Shown here one piece after another: positions 7,763 through 16,489 of a stretch of DNA of 32,552 bases (its first letter is position 1; each line of letters begins with the position of its first letter). The notes under the pieces were generated by a model that saw only the letters and a list, made by a program, of their open reading frames with translations, searched no databases and was not told where the DNA came from. Source of the stretch: Phenylobacterium sp. (lineage in GTDB: Bacteria; Pseudomonadota; Alphaproteobacteria; Caulobacterales; Caulobacteraceae); contig NZ_SCTC01000073.1 in NCBI RefSeq assembly GCF_004299445.1, positions 1 to 32,552 of the forward strand, given 5' to 3'. A program made the position numbers and the translations under genes.

Positions 7763-8149
7763 CTACTTCCTGGGAGGCGTGGGCGCGCCCGGTCTCACCG
7801 ACGCGGCGAGCCGCTGATTGACCGCATTCAGCTCCTGGCCACGGGCGTTGAGGTCGTTGGAGCAGCGCTGGAGTTCGGCCTTGGCCTGCTGGGGCGACAT
7901 CTTGGCCGCCTCGGCCTTGATGATCGCCTCGATGCGGGACACCGCGCCGCGACCAGACAGGCGGCCGGTGTAGAAGATGACGCCCTTCGTGCCCTGCTCC
8001 TTCACCTTCGGATCACGGGCCACGACCTGCATCACCATCAGGCAGCGGACGTCGGCCTGATCAGCGGTCAGCGGCGCCTGGGCCGCGACGGGCCCGGCAG
8101 CGGCGGCCACCCCAGCGGTCAGGGCAAGCAAGCAGGCGACACGGCGCAT
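7763..8149 (-). CDS. Small secreted protein with two conserved cysteines (paralogue 2)
   Basis: A 128-residue protein with a good signal peptide (MRRVACLLALTAGVAAAA, predicted cleavage near PVAAQA). The mature part shares its plan with paralogue 1 next to it: DVRC near the mature N terminus, GVIFYTGRLSGR in the middle, and LQRCSNDL near the end. The region between these motifs is predicted helical and rich in Lys, Glu and Gln. An AAAAGGA ribosome binding site precedes the ATG at 8149. The gene starts 21 bp after the mfd stop codon and is probably read through from it. The function is unknown; a periplasmic location with a single disulfide is the most that can be inferred. The pair looks like a local tandem duplication that has since diverged. 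Confidence 0.75.
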   Translation of the reverse strand: MRRVACLLALTAGVAAAAGPVAAQAPLTADQADVRCLMVMQVVARDPKVKEQGTKGVIFYTGRLSGRGAVSRIEAIIKAEAAKMSPQQAKAELQRCSNDLNARGQELNAVNQRLAASVRPGAPTPPRK

Positions 8150-8169
8150 CGGCGCATTCCTTTTCAGAT

Positions 8170-11100
8170 CTACGCCGCCAGCCTGGCCAGCTCGGCGAGC
8201 ACTTTCTCGGCGGCATCGAGGCGCTGTTTGGGCGTCTCCCACTCGCCCTTCACAACCACCTTGTTGTCCGGACGGATCCGCCAGGCGATCTGGTTCTTGG
8301 CCACAAAGGCGACGAGACCGGCCGGGTTCTTGAAGAACTCGTTCCGGAAGCTCACGACGGCGCCCTTCGGTCCCACGTCGATCTTGGCGACGTTGGCCTC
8401 GCGACACAGCCCCTTGATCGCAACCACCTTGAGCAGCTGGTCGGCCTCGGGAGGAAGCGGACCGAAGCGATCGATGAGTTCGGCGGCCAGAGCCTCGCGA
8501 TCCTGCGCCTTTTCGGCCTCTGACAGGCGGCGATACAGCGACAGGCGCACCGTGAGGTCCGGCACATAGTCGTCGGGGATCAGGACAGCGGCGCCGGTGT
8601 TGATCTGCGGCGACCAGCCCCGGTCCGGGACTTCACCGGCGTCCACCAGGGCCTTCAGCTCGTTGACCGCATCCTCGAGCATCTGCTGGTACAGCTCGAC
8701 GCCGATCTCGCGGATGTGGCCCGACTGTTCCTCGCCCAGCAGGTTGCCCCCGCCGCGCTGGTCCAGGTCGTGGCTGGCCAGCTGGAAGCCCGCCCCCAGG
8801 CTGTCCAGCGACTGCAGGACCTTGAGGCGCTTCTCCGCCGACAGCGTGATCTGCTTCTCGGCGGGCGTCGTCAGGTAGGCGTAGGCGCGCGCCTTCGACC
8901 GCCCAACCCGGCCGCGCAGCTGGTACATCTGGGCCAGGCCGAACATGTCGGCGCGGTGGATGATCATGGTGTTTGCGGTCGGGATATCCAGGCCGCTCTC
9001 GACGATCGTCGTCGACAGAAGGACGTCGTACTGGCCGTCGTAGAAGGCGGTCATCACCTCCTCGAGCTGCGTCGGCGCCATCTGACCGTGGCCCACGACG
9101 AACTTCACCTCAGGCACCTGCTCGCGGATGAACCGCTCCAGTTCGGGCAGGTCGCTGATGCGTGGGCAGACAAAGTAGGCTTGGCCGCCACGGTACTTCT
9201 CGCGCAGCAGGGCCTCGCGGATGACGACCGGGTCCCAGGGCGTGATGTAGGTCCGCACCGCCAGCCGGTCGACCGGCGGGGTGGCGATGATCGACATCTC
9301 CCGGATGCCCGAGAGCGACATCTGCAGCGTGCGCGGGATCGGCGTGGCGGTCAGGGTCAGCATGTGCACGTCGGCGCGAAGCTCCTTGAGCTTCTCCTTG
9401 TGCTTGACCCCGAAGTGCTGCTCCTCGTCGACGATCACCAGACCCAGGTTCTTGAAGCTGACCTGCTTCGAGAGCACCGCGTGCGTCCCGATGACGATCT
9501 CGACCTCGCCGTTCGACAGGCCGTCGCGAGTCTCGGCCTGCTCCCTGGCGGGCACCAGGCGCGACAGACGGCGTACGCGCACGGGCCAGCCCTCGAAGCG
9601 CTCGGAGAACGTCTTGTAGTGCTGACGCGCCAGCAACGTCGTCGGCGCCACGACCGCCACCTGCTGGCCGCTCATGGCCACCACGAACGCGGCCCGGAGC
9701 GCCACCTCGGTCTTGCCGAAGCCCACGTCGCCGCAGATCAGGCGGTCCATCGGCCGCCCGGCGCCCAGGTCCTCCAGCACGTCGCCGATGGCGTTGAGCT
9801 GGTCCTCGGTCTCCTCATAGGGGAAGCGGGCGCAGAATTCGTCGAACAGCCCGCTGGGCGGCTCGACCGCGTCGGTCATCTTGGTGGCGCGCTCGGCGGC
9901 GATGCGGATCAGACCGCCGGCCATCTCGCGCAGACGTTCCTTCGCCTTGGCCTTGCGCGCCTGCCAGGCCGCGCCGCCAAGGCGGTCGAGTTGTACGCCT
10001 TCGCTCTCGGCGCCGTAGCGGGTGAGCAGGTCGATGTTCTCGACCGGCAGGTACAGCTTGGCCTCGCCGCCGTACTGCAATTCCAGGGTGTCGTGCGGGG
10101 CGCCCTGGACGTCGAGGGTCTTCAGGCCCTCGTAGCGGCCGATACCGTGATCGATATGGACGACCAGGTCGCCGGGCGTCAGCGCCGAGGCTTCGGCCAG
10201 GAAGTTCGCCGCCCGCCTGCGCTTGCGCGGGCGCGCCAGGCGGTCGCCCAGGATGTCGGTCTCGGAGATGACCGCCAACGTGTCGGTCTCGAAACCCGCA
10301 TCGAGCGGCAGGACAACGCGCTGAGGCTTCTTGGGATCGGCAGCCCTGGCCGCATCCCAGTACGGCGCGAGCGGCAGGGACTTCAGGCCATGGTCAGCCA
10401 GCATATGGCTCAGCCGGTCGGAGGAGCCGTCGGACCAAGAGGCGAACAGCACCCGTTTGCCGTCGGCCGATATCTTGTTGGCGTGATCGACCGTGGCCTC
10501 GAACAGATTGACACTGTCCAGCTTCCGCTCGGCCGAGAAGTTGCGGCCGGCGCGAGCGCCCATGTCGATGACCGCCTCGCCCTCGGCTTCATTGAAACCC
10601 GAGAAACGGCGGACCGGCCGAACCTTGAGCCGCTCGTCCCACTCGGCCGCGTCCAGGTAGAGACGCAGGGGCTCCAGCGGATGGTAGTGAGACTTCCGCT
10701 CGGTATTGGCCCGAGCGTCGTAGGCGTCTTCCACCATGGCCAGCCGTTCGTCACGGGCGTCGCGAGCCAGGTGATCCAGCGCTATGGCGGTGTTGTCGGG
10801 CAGGTAGTCGAACAGCGTCGCCAGGTCGGCGTAGAAGAGCGGCAGATAGTGCTCCATCCCCGCGCGCCGACCCCCCTCGGAGATGGTGTCGTACAGCGGG
10901 TCGCCGCCGGGGGCGCCGAACGTCTCCAGATAGCCGGTGCGGAAGCGGCTCACGGCGTCCTTGTCCAGCAGGGCCTCGCTGACGGGCAGCAGCGAGATCT
11001 CGCGGAGCTGCTTCGTCGAACGCTGGGTCTCGGGATCGAAGGCGCGGATGCTTTCCAGCGTGTCGCCGAACAGGTCCAGGCGCACCGGCTCCTCGGCCGA

Positions 11101-11652
11101 GGACGGGTAGACGTCGATCACTCCGCCGCGGATCGCGAACTCACCCTTTTCGGACACGGTCGAGGCGCGGCTGTAGCCGTTCACGGCGAAATAGCGCTCG
11201 ACCTCGGCGATATCGACCGAGTTGCCGACCTTGGCCGAATAGCTGGCGCGCTGGACGGCGACCTTGGGGGGCACGCGCTGGATCAGGGCGGGCACGGTGG
11301 TGATCAACAGCCGCGGCTTGTCGTCCAGCCCCTGCCCCAGCCGCGACAGCGTCGCCATGCGTTGCGCAGCGACACCGGACGAAGGGCCGATCCGGTCGTA
11401 CGGCAGGCAGTCCCACGCCGGAAACGTCAGGACCTCGACGCCCTGGCCAAAGAACGCGAAGGCGTCGGCAAAGGCCGACAGGCGCGCGGCGTCGCGGGCC
11501 ACGAACACCGATAGCCCTTTGCGCGCCTTGACCATGTCGGCCATCACCAGGGCGTCGAAGCCCTCGGGCGCGCCCACCAGGTCGAGGCGACCGGGATCAT
11601 CGGCCACCCGGCGCATGAGGGCCTGGCCGGAGGGCCGGTTGCCGTCAGCCAC
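8170..11652 (-). CDS. mfd: Transcription-repair coupling factor Mfd
   Basis: An 1160-residue protein, the full length for Mfd, which removes RNA polymerase stalled at DNA lesions and recruits UvrA. The N-terminal third is the UvrB-like damage-recognition module (VLTFPAWDCLPYDRIGPS near residue 80). A CarD-like RNA-polymerase-interacting domain lies around residues 490-560 (PGDLVVHIDHGIGRYEGL). The RecG-like translocase follows, with Walker A GDVGFGKT near residue 640, DEEQHFGV near 740 and TATPIPRTL shortly after. The LRGRVGRSKARAYAYL segment is the translocase motif VI region. The C-terminal domain ends near residue 1155. Its ATG lies 8 bases inside the sdhE gene, so the two are coupled. Confidence 0.98.
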   Translation of the reverse strand: MADGNRPSGQALMRRVADDPGRLDLVGAPEGFDALVMADMVKARKGLSVFVARDAARLSAFADAFAFFGQGVEVLTFPAWDCLPYDRIGPSSGVAAQRMATLSRLGQGLDDKPRLLITTVPALIQRVPPKVAVQRASYSAKVGNSVDIAEVERYFAVNGYSRASTVSEKGEFAIRGGVIDVYPSSAEEPVRLDLFGDTLESIRAFDPETQRSTKQLREISLLPVSEALLDKDAVSRFRTGYLETFGAPGGDPLYDTISEGGRRAGMEHYLPLFYADLATLFDYLPDNTAIALDHLARDARDERLAMVEDAYDARANTERKSHYHPLEPLRLYLDAAEWDERLKVRPVRRFSGFNEAEGEAVIDMGARAGRNFSAERKLDSVNLFEATVDHANKISADGKRVLFASWSDGSSDRLSHMLADHGLKSLPLAPYWDAARAADPKKPQRVVLPLDAGFETDTLAVISETDILGDRLARPRKRRRAANFLAEASALTPGDLVVHIDHGIGRYEGLKTLDVQGAPHDTLELQYGGEAKLYLPVENIDLLTRYGAESEGVQLDRLGGAAWQARKAKAKERLREMAGGLIRIAAERATKMTDAVEPPSGLFDEFCARFPYEETEDQLNAIGDVLEDLGAGRPMDRLICGDVGFGKTEVALRAAFVVAMSGQQVAVVAPTTLLARQHYKTFSERFEGWPVRVRRLSRLVPAREQAETRDGLSNGEVEIVIGTHAVLSKQVSFKNLGLVIVDEEQHFGVKHKEKLKELRADVHMLTLTATPIPRTLQMSLSGIREMSIIATPPVDRLAVRTYITPWDPVVIREALLREKYRGGQAYFVCPRISDLPELERFIREQVPEVKFVVGHGQMAPTQLEEVMTAFYDGQYDVLLSTTIVESGLDIPTANTMIIHRADMFGLAQMYQLRGRVGRSKARAYAYLTTPAEKQITLSAEKRLKVLQSLDSLGAGFQLASHDLDQRGGGNLLGEEQSGHIREIGVELYQQMLEDAVNELKALVDAGEVPDRGWSPQINTGAAVLIPDDYVPDLTVRLSLYRRLSEAEKAQDREALAAELIDRFGPLPPEADQLLKVVAIKGLCREANVAKIDVGPKGAVVSFRNEFFKNPAGLVAFVAKNQIAWRIRPDNKVVVKGEWETPKQRLDAAEKVLAELARLAA

Positions 11653-11941
11653 CGGCCTGACCCTTGGGAGAGATGCCCTTGTAGGCCTGATCGCGAAAGG
11701 CCTTGAGCTTGTTCATCAAGGGGCCGTCGAACTCGGCGGGCGTCGGCTCGCGCTCAAGGATCCAGCCGTATAGGTCCTGGTCCGGAACGTCGAGCAACCC
11801 CTCGAACCAGTTGAGTTCGTCAGGGGAGAACGTCGAGACGTGGATGTCCGCAAACGGCCCCAGAATGAGGTCCGCTTCCCTGAAGCCCCGGCGCCATGCG
11901 CGCAGCTTCAGTTTCTTAAGGCGTGCTTCGTCGGTGCTCAT
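11645..11941 (-). CDS. sdhE: SdhE, FAD assembly factor for succinate dehydrogenase
   Basis: A 98-residue protein of the SdhE/DUF339 family (Sdh5 or SDHAF2 in eukaryotes), which helps attach FAD covalently to the flavoprotein subunit SdhA. The family signature RGxxE is visible as RRGFREADLILG near residues 17-28, followed by the typical FSPDELNWFEGLLDVPDQDLYGW helix-turn (split here by position: about 38-60). The C-terminal tail after residue 75 is variable in the family. The gene precedes mfd with an 8-bp overlap. Its proximity to recG and mfd has no obvious metabolic logic, but I recall this neighbourhood from other alphaproteobacteria. No clear ribosome binding site is seen before the ATG at 11941. 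Confidence 0.93.
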   Translation of the reverse strand: MSTDEARLKKLKLRAWRRGFREADLILGPFADIHVSTFSPDELNWFEGLLDVPDQDLYGWILEREPTPAEFDGPLMNKLKAFRDQAYKGISPKGQAGG

Positions 11942-11993
11942 TCGAGGACGAGGGGATATAGGGCCCCCGGGCCCCGTGCGCCAGCGGAACTCG

Positions 11994-12824
11994 TCAGGTC
12001 GACGGGGCGGTGGCCTTTGTCTCGTTTGCGAAGGCCGGACCGTAGACCACCTGCTCTCTGCGCAGCGCGTCGATGTGGTCCTTGAGCGCCTTGTTGATCC
12101 GCTCGGCATGGATCATCTCACGCGCGACCGCTTCCGCCTGCGGCCCCGTGAGCGGCTGGACCTGCGAGCCGCGGATCCGATTGATCGTGAAGCTGTCGGC
12201 GCCCGGAAGGACGAACGGCTCACCGGTAGGCACCTTGGCTACGGCGGCTGAGAGCCGGGGGTCGGTACGCAGCGTATCCATGGGCAGCACGACACGCCGG
12301 TACGGCATCTGCCGCGCCTTCAGCACAGCCTCGGCCTCTTCCAGCGTCTTGGTCGGGAGGAAGGCCGCGACCATGTCGGGGGTATGGGCCTGGGGCACCT
12401 GCAGTTGATCGATCAGATAGCCCGTTCGCCGCGCGAACTGTTCCGGCCTGGACGCGATGAACGCCTTGACCTCATCCGGGGTCGGCTTGGGCGCCTTCGC
12501 GATGGTCGCGATCCGCTCCAGGTTGGCGTTGAACGATTCATCGGCGATCCGCTTGGCCTGCAGCGCGTCGGGAGACTTGTCCAGCCCCTGGGCCCGCGCC
12601 GCCTTGGCCAGCAGTTTGCGCAGGACGATCTCGTCCAGCGCGGCCTTGCGCGCCGCAGGGTCGGCGGCCTTGGCGACGCCCGAGATGGCCAGCTCGCGGT
12701 CCAGTTCCGCGATTGTGATCGTCTCCCCGCCCACGACGGCGGCGACGTCCTTGCCAGGCCCTCCTGAACTGCAACCCACCAAGACCAACGCAGCCAGCGC
12801 CGCGCCAAAAGCCCCTGCTCGCAT
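11994..12824 (-). CDS. SurA/EpsD-like periplasmic folding lipoprotein
   Basis: A 276-residue lipoprotein: a short basic N terminus, a hydrophobic core (GAALAALVLVGC) and a lipobox cysteine at the end of LVGC. The next segment (VVGGETITIAELDREL) and the helix pair containing ALDEIVLRKLLAKAA are the SurA N-terminal chaperone type. A parvulin-like C-terminal half follows, with the GEPFVLPGADSFTINRI strand pair near residues 205-225. EpsD-type peptidyl-prolyl isomerases, which accompany exopolysaccharide systems, have this layout; no exopolysaccharide cluster is visible here. The catalytic parvulin residues are not obvious, so it may be mainly a chaperone. It is divergent from recG, and sdhE follows 52 bp downstream. 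Confidence 0.75.
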   Translation of the reverse strand: MRAGAFGAALAALVLVGCSSGGPGKDVAAVVGGETITIAELDRELAISGVAKAADPAARKAALDEIVLRKLLAKAARAQGLDKSPDALQAKRIADESFNANLERIATIAKAPKPTPDEVKAFIASRPEQFARRTGYLIDQLQVPQAHTPDMVAAFLPTKTLEEAEAVLKARQMPYRRVVLPMDTLRTDPRLSAAVAKVPTGEPFVLPGADSFTINRIRGSQVQPLTGPQAEAVAREMIHAERINKALKDHIDALRREQVVYGPAFANETKATAPST

Positions 12825-12866
12825 CCCTGCCCCCAACTCTGGCCCGGCGCGCGGCCGGTGCGTACG

Positions 12867-12879
12867 GCGCATGATGCGC
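12867..12879. repeat. 13-bp palindrome between recG and the lipoprotein gene
   Basis: GCGCAT-G-ATGCGC is a perfect inverted repeat with one central base, located in the 85-bp divergent promoter region between the SurA/EpsD-like gene (start 12824) and recG (start 12910). Its position suits an operator for either gene. No regulator can be assigned, and GC-rich short palindromes arise by chance in such DNA. Confidence 0.3.
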
Positions 12880-12909
12880 GGGCTCTCGCCGGAAGGCTAT
12901 GGTGCAGTC

Positions 12910-14985
12910 ATGCGGCCGGAGATTCTGTTCTCGCTCTATTCGCCGATCACGACCCTCAAAGGGGTCGGCCCCCGCGTCGCGCCGCTGCTCGAGCGCGTCG
13001 CGGGACCGATCGTGCGCGACGTCCTCTGGCTACGCCCGCACTCGGTCATCCGGCGCACGACCGGGACGCTCGCGGAAGCCATCGACGGACAGGTCATGAC
13101 CTTCGACGTGGTCATCAACGACTTTCAGCGCCCGCGCACCAACGCCCAGCCGTGGCGCGTGCGGGTGGCGGACGAGACCGGGTTCCTCACCCTGGCCTTC
13201 TTCGGCGGCTTTGGCGGGCAGCTGGAACAGCGCCATCCCGTGGGCGCGCGTCGCCTGGTCTCGGGAAGGGTCGAAGAGACGAAATTCGGCCGACAGATGG
13301 TCCACCCCGACTACATCATCGATCCGGCCAAGGCCGAGGACATCCCCGAGATCGAGCCCATCTATCCGGCGACCGAGGGGTTGCCGCCACGCCGGGTCCG
13401 CGGCTTCGCCCTGGAGGCGCTGGCCCAAGCGCCTGACCTTCCCGAGTGGCAGGATCCAGCGTTCGTGTCGCGCGAGCGGTTTCCGACCTGGCGCGAGGCG
13501 CTGTCGCGCATGCACCATCCCGAGAGCGACGCCGACCTCTCGCCTCTCAGCGTCCACCGTCGACGGCTGGCCTATGACGAGGTGCTGGCCCACCAGCTGG
13601 CGATGGCCCAGCGCAAGGCGGCCCGCCGCCGGGAACCTGCGCCGACGATCCGGCCCGGCGCGCTCGCCGAAAGCGTCCGCGCCGATCTGCCCTTCGCGCT
13701 GACCGGAGCGCAGGAGCGGGCGCTGGCCGATGTGCGCGCCGATTTCCAGGCCGGCGAACGGATGAGCCGCCTGATCCAAGGAGATGTGGGGTCAGGCAAG
13801 ACGGTGGTCGCGATGCTGGCCATGGCCGACGTGGCCGAAGCCGGCGGGCAGAGCGCGCTGATGGCCCCCACCGAGATCCTCGCGCGCCAGCACTTCGAGA
13901 CGCTGTCCGCGCCCCTGGCGGCCCATGGCATCGGCGTCGTTCTGCTGACCGGTCGCGACAAGGGCGCCGCGCGGGCCGAGAAGCTGCGGGCCCTGGCCAG
14001 CGGCGCCGCGCAGGTCGCCGTCGGCACTCACGCCCTGTTTCAGGACGAGGTGGCGTTCCACAGGCTGCAGCTGGTGGTGATCGACGAGCAGCACCGGTTC
14101 GGCGTAGCCGAGCGCCAGCGGCTGCAGGCGAAGGGCGAGGCGGTGCATCTGGCGGCGATGTCGGCCACGCCCATCCCGCGGACCCTGGAGCTCACGATGT
14201 ACGGCGACCTCGACGTCAGCCGCATCGACGAGAAGCCCCCCGGCCGCACGCCCGTAGCCACCCGCGCCGTGCCGATGCCTCGGCTGGACGAGATCGTGGG
14301 ACGCCTGCGCGACGCGGTGACCGGCGGGGCCCAGGCCTTCTGGATCTGCCCCCTCGTCTCGGAATCCGAGGTCAGCGACCTAGCCGCCGCCGAGATGCGG
14401 GCGATCGCGCTGCGCGAGGTGCTGGGCGACAAGGTGGGTCTCGTCCACGGCCAGCTCAGCGGCGCCGAGAAGGACGCCGTCATGGCCGACTTCGCCGATG
14501 GCCGGATCTCGGTGCTGGTGGCCACCACGGTCGTCGAGGTGGGCGTCAACGTGCCCAACGCGACCATCATGGTCATCGAGCAGGCCGAGCGTTTCGGCTT
14601 AGCCCAGCTGCACCAGCTGCGCGGCCGGGTGGGCCGCGGTCGCCGCGAGAGCGCCTGTGTCCTGCTTTACGACCCGCCGCTCAGCGAGACCGCGCAACAG
14701 CGCCTTGACATCCTGCGGCGCACCGACGACGGGTTCGTCATCGCCGAGAAGGACCTGGAGCTGCGCGGCGGCGGCGACGCCCTGGGTCTTCGCCAGAGCG
14801 GTCTGCCCGACTACGTCTTCGCCGACCCGTTCGTCCACCGCGACCTCATCGCAACCGCCGGCGACGACGCGCGATTGATCGTCAACCGCGATCCGGGGAT
14901 GACATCTGAGCGCGGCAAGGCGCTCAGGATCCTTTCGGAACTGTTCGACTGGAAGGCGGGCCTCGCCCTGCGAGACGCCGGCTGA
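12910..14985 (+). CDS. recG: ATP-dependent DNA helicase RecG
   Basis: A 691-residue protein, the normal length of RecG, which reverses stalled replication forks and branch-migrates Holliday junctions. The N-terminal wedge domain contains the helix-hairpin-helix-like LKGVGPRVAPLLERV segment near residue 15 and an OB-fold (MTFDVVINDFQRPRT onward). Helicase motifs follow: Walker A GDVGSGKT near residue 291, the RecG-type DEQHRFGV motif II near 391, SATPIPRTL motif III, ATTVVEVGVNVPNA motif V and QLRGRVGRG motif VI. The C-terminal RecG wedge-contact region (DLELRGGGDALGLRQSG) is intact. The start at 12910 fits the family N terminus (MRPEILFSLYSPIT). The upstream frame is open but shows no homology. 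Confidence 0.97.
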   Translation: MRPEILFSLYSPITTLKGVGPRVAPLLERVAGPIVRDVLWLRPHSVIRRTTGTLAEAIDGQVMTFDVVINDFQRPRTNAQPWRVRVADETGFLTLAFFGGFGGQLEQRHPVGARRLVSGRVEETKFGRQMVHPDYIIDPAKAEDIPEIEPIYPATEGLPPRRVRGFALEALAQAPDLPEWQDPAFVSRERFPTWREALSRMHHPESDADLSPLSVHRRRLAYDEVLAHQLAMAQRKAARRREPAPTIRPGALAESVRADLPFALTGAQERALADVRADFQAGERMSRLIQGDVGSGKTVVAMLAMADVAEAGGQSALMAPTEILARQHFETLSAPLAAHGIGVVLLTGRDKGAARAEKLRALASGAAQVAVGTHALFQDEVAFHRLQLVVIDEQHRFGVAERQRLQAKGEAVHLAAMSATPIPRTLELTMYGDLDVSRIDEKPPGRTPVATRAVPMPRLDEIVGRLRDAVTGGAQAFWICPLVSESEVSDLAAAEMRAIALREVLGDKVGLVHGQLSGAEKDAVMADFADGRISVLVATTVVEVGVNVPNATIMVIEQAERFGLAQLHQLRGRVGRGRRESACVLLYDPPLSETAQQRLDILRRTDDGFVIAEKDLELRGGGDALGLRQSGLPDYVFADPFVHRDLIATAGDDARLIVNRDPGMTSERGKALRILSELFDWKAGLALRDAG

Positions 14986-15047
14986 CGAAAATGTCGGATC
15001 GGGCCTGCTCCATTCGACCTTGGGCGTGACCCAATCCGGAGTGCGCC

Positions 15048-15398
15048 GTGAAATTCATTTGCCTCGTCTACGCCGAACCCGAAGCCCTTTCCCGCCTTTC
15101 CGCCCTGGAGAAGGCCGAGCTCGACCGCGATTCCCTCGCTTACGACAATGAGCTGGAGGCGGCTGGCCATTTCCTTGCCGCCTCGGCGTTGCAGGGTGTG
15201 CAGACTGCCCGCAGCGTCCGGGTGCGAAAGGGCAAGCCGCTGATTTTCGATGGTCCGTTCGCCGAGACCAAGGAAGTCCTCTGCGGCTTCATCTTCATCG
15301 AGGCCACCGACCGGGACGAGGCGCTGCGGATCGCACAGGGCATCCCCATGGCCCGGCATGGCACGATCGAGGTGCGGCCGGAGCTCGATATCGGCTGA
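15048..15398 (+). CDS. YciI/DGPF-domain protein, GTG start
   Basis: A 116-residue protein of the YCII-related superfamily (DGPF group). The N-terminal strand MKFICLVYAE and the central FDGPFAETKEVLCGFIFIEA segment, with the name-giving DGPF, are diagnostic. The ferredoxin-like alpha/beta fold closes with IPMARHGTIEVRPE. In many genomes DGPF proteins sit beside ECF sigma factors and have no defined reaction; here no sigma factor is adjacent. The start is GTG at 15048, with CGGAG 6 bases upstream; no alternative start fits. It lies 62 bp after recG and converges with the DUF2817 gene, with two bases between the stop codons. Confidence 0.85.
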   Translation: MKFICLVYAEPEALSRLSALEKAELDRDSLAYDNELEAAGHFLAASALQGVQTARSVRVRKGKPLIFDGPFAETKEVLCGFIFIEATDRDEALRIAQGIPMARHGTIEVRPELDIG

Positions 15399-15400
15399 GA

Positions 15401-16489
15401 TCAGGCGATCGCCCGCGCCAGGCCCGCCAGGGCCTGACGCGTGGCGATCAGCGATTGGCCGAGAACCATTCCGCGCCACACGTCGGTGTCCACGTAGAAG
15501 GCGTCGCGCACCTGAGCCTTGATCGCCTGGCCCTCCGGGCTCAGGGGGTCGCCGTGGACGTGCAGCCAGTTGTCGGCGCGGAGGGCCTCGAGCACCTCGG
15601 CGGTCGCGACCGTGCCGTACTCCAGCGCGATCCCGGTCACCCGCGCATGGGCCATCAGCCTCGGCGCCGCGTCCAGCCAGTCGCCGGCCAGCTTGGCCGA
15701 AACCGACTCGCCGCCGCTCTGGCTGGCGACGGCCAGACCATGCCATTGGGCGGCGCGACGGTATTCGTCGGTGTTCGGCAAGGCGCTGACGATCTGTTCG
15801 GCATAGCCCTCGGGTCCGAGCCCGGTGTGATAGTCGATGATGCCGATGTCGCGGGCCGCGGAGAGCCGCTCCCGGAAGATCGCCTCCAGGGTCCGGCGCG
15901 ACCAGGTGGGGCCCGTCCCGCCGTAGAATATCCCGTCGGGATGCGCGTACTGGCCGCCCGACATCGCCTGGACCAGCGCCGGAAAGCCATGCTCCCGGGC
16001 GTAGGCCAGCAGTTCCGCCCGTGACTGGTTGCGCGCGTCCTCGGTCCAGGCCTGCGGCTTAACGGCCTGCGCCAGCGCGTCGTAGGCCGGATTGGCAGGC
16101 AGCGGCTTGGCGAAGTCGATGAAGTTGCGGTTCAGGTCGACGTTCTCGTGCGTCACCCGCCGGCTCCAGGCGAAGCCGTAGGGGTTGATGGCGTGGATCA
16201 GCAGGACGGCGCCGCCGGTCGGGATGTGGGCCGCCTCCCCGCGCCGGAGCCAGTCGACCTGGGCGCCCGAGCCGCAGTGGCCCTCGACCCCATGGGTGGC
16301 CGAGACCAGGACCAGCACAGCTGCCGCGTCGGCGGGCCCGATCCAGGCCGTGTCAGTGGCGAGTTCGCCCCCGTCGGGCCCCTTCTCGGGATGGACGTAG
16401 CTGGCGATCGAGGCGCCCGCCGCCTGGGCCGCATCCAGGAACTTGCTGCGGGCCACGGCATAGGTGGCGCTGAAGGGCCCCTCCGCCAC
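15401..16489 (-). CDS. DUF2817 family M14-like metallopeptidase
   Basis: A 362-residue protein of the DUF2817 family, related to zinc carboxypeptidases of the M14 clan. The first zinc-ligand pair appears in SATHGVEGHCGS (His and Glu, near residues 64-75), and the third ligand is probably the histidine in IIDYHTGLG. The late glutamate in ALEYGTVAT corresponds to the general base of M14 enzymes. The HENVDLNRNFIDF segment is also typical of the family. No signal peptide is seen, so a cytoplasmic enzyme is likely. The start is a GTG at 16489 that overlaps the stop codon of the upstream oxidoreductase by one base (TAGTG). It is the last gene of the kdsA run, but its substrate is unknown. Confidence 0.8.
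   Translation of the reverse strand: MAEGPFSATYAVARSKFLDAAQAAGASIASYVHPEKGPDGGELATDTAWIGPADAAAVLVLVSATHGVEGHCGSGAQVDWLRRGEAAHIPTGGAVLLIHAINPYGFAWSRRVTHENVDLNRNFIDFAKPLPANPAYDALAQAVKPQAWTEDARNQSRAELLAYAREHGFPALVQAMSGGQYAHPDGIFYGGTGPTWSRRTLEAIFRERLSAARDIGIIDYHTGLGPEGYAEQIVSALPNTDEYRRAAQWHGLAVASQSGGESVSAKLAGDWLDAAPRLMAHARVTGIALEYGTVATAEVLEALRADNWLHVHGDPLSPEGQAIKAQVRDAFYVDTDVWRGMVLGQSLIATRQALAGLARAIA

Noticed and set aside
8716..11514. A 932-codon open frame antisense to mfd
   Set aside because: The protein has no recognisable domain, is rich in Arg, Gln, Val and His in the way GC-rich antisense frames are, and lies entirely opposite a well-conserved gene. It is a codon-bias shadow.
12457..12909. 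N-terminal extension of RecG by about 150 residues
   Set aside because: It runs antisense to the SurA/EpsD-like lipoprotein gene and is low-complexity Ser/Arg/Ala; the RecG family starts at 12910.
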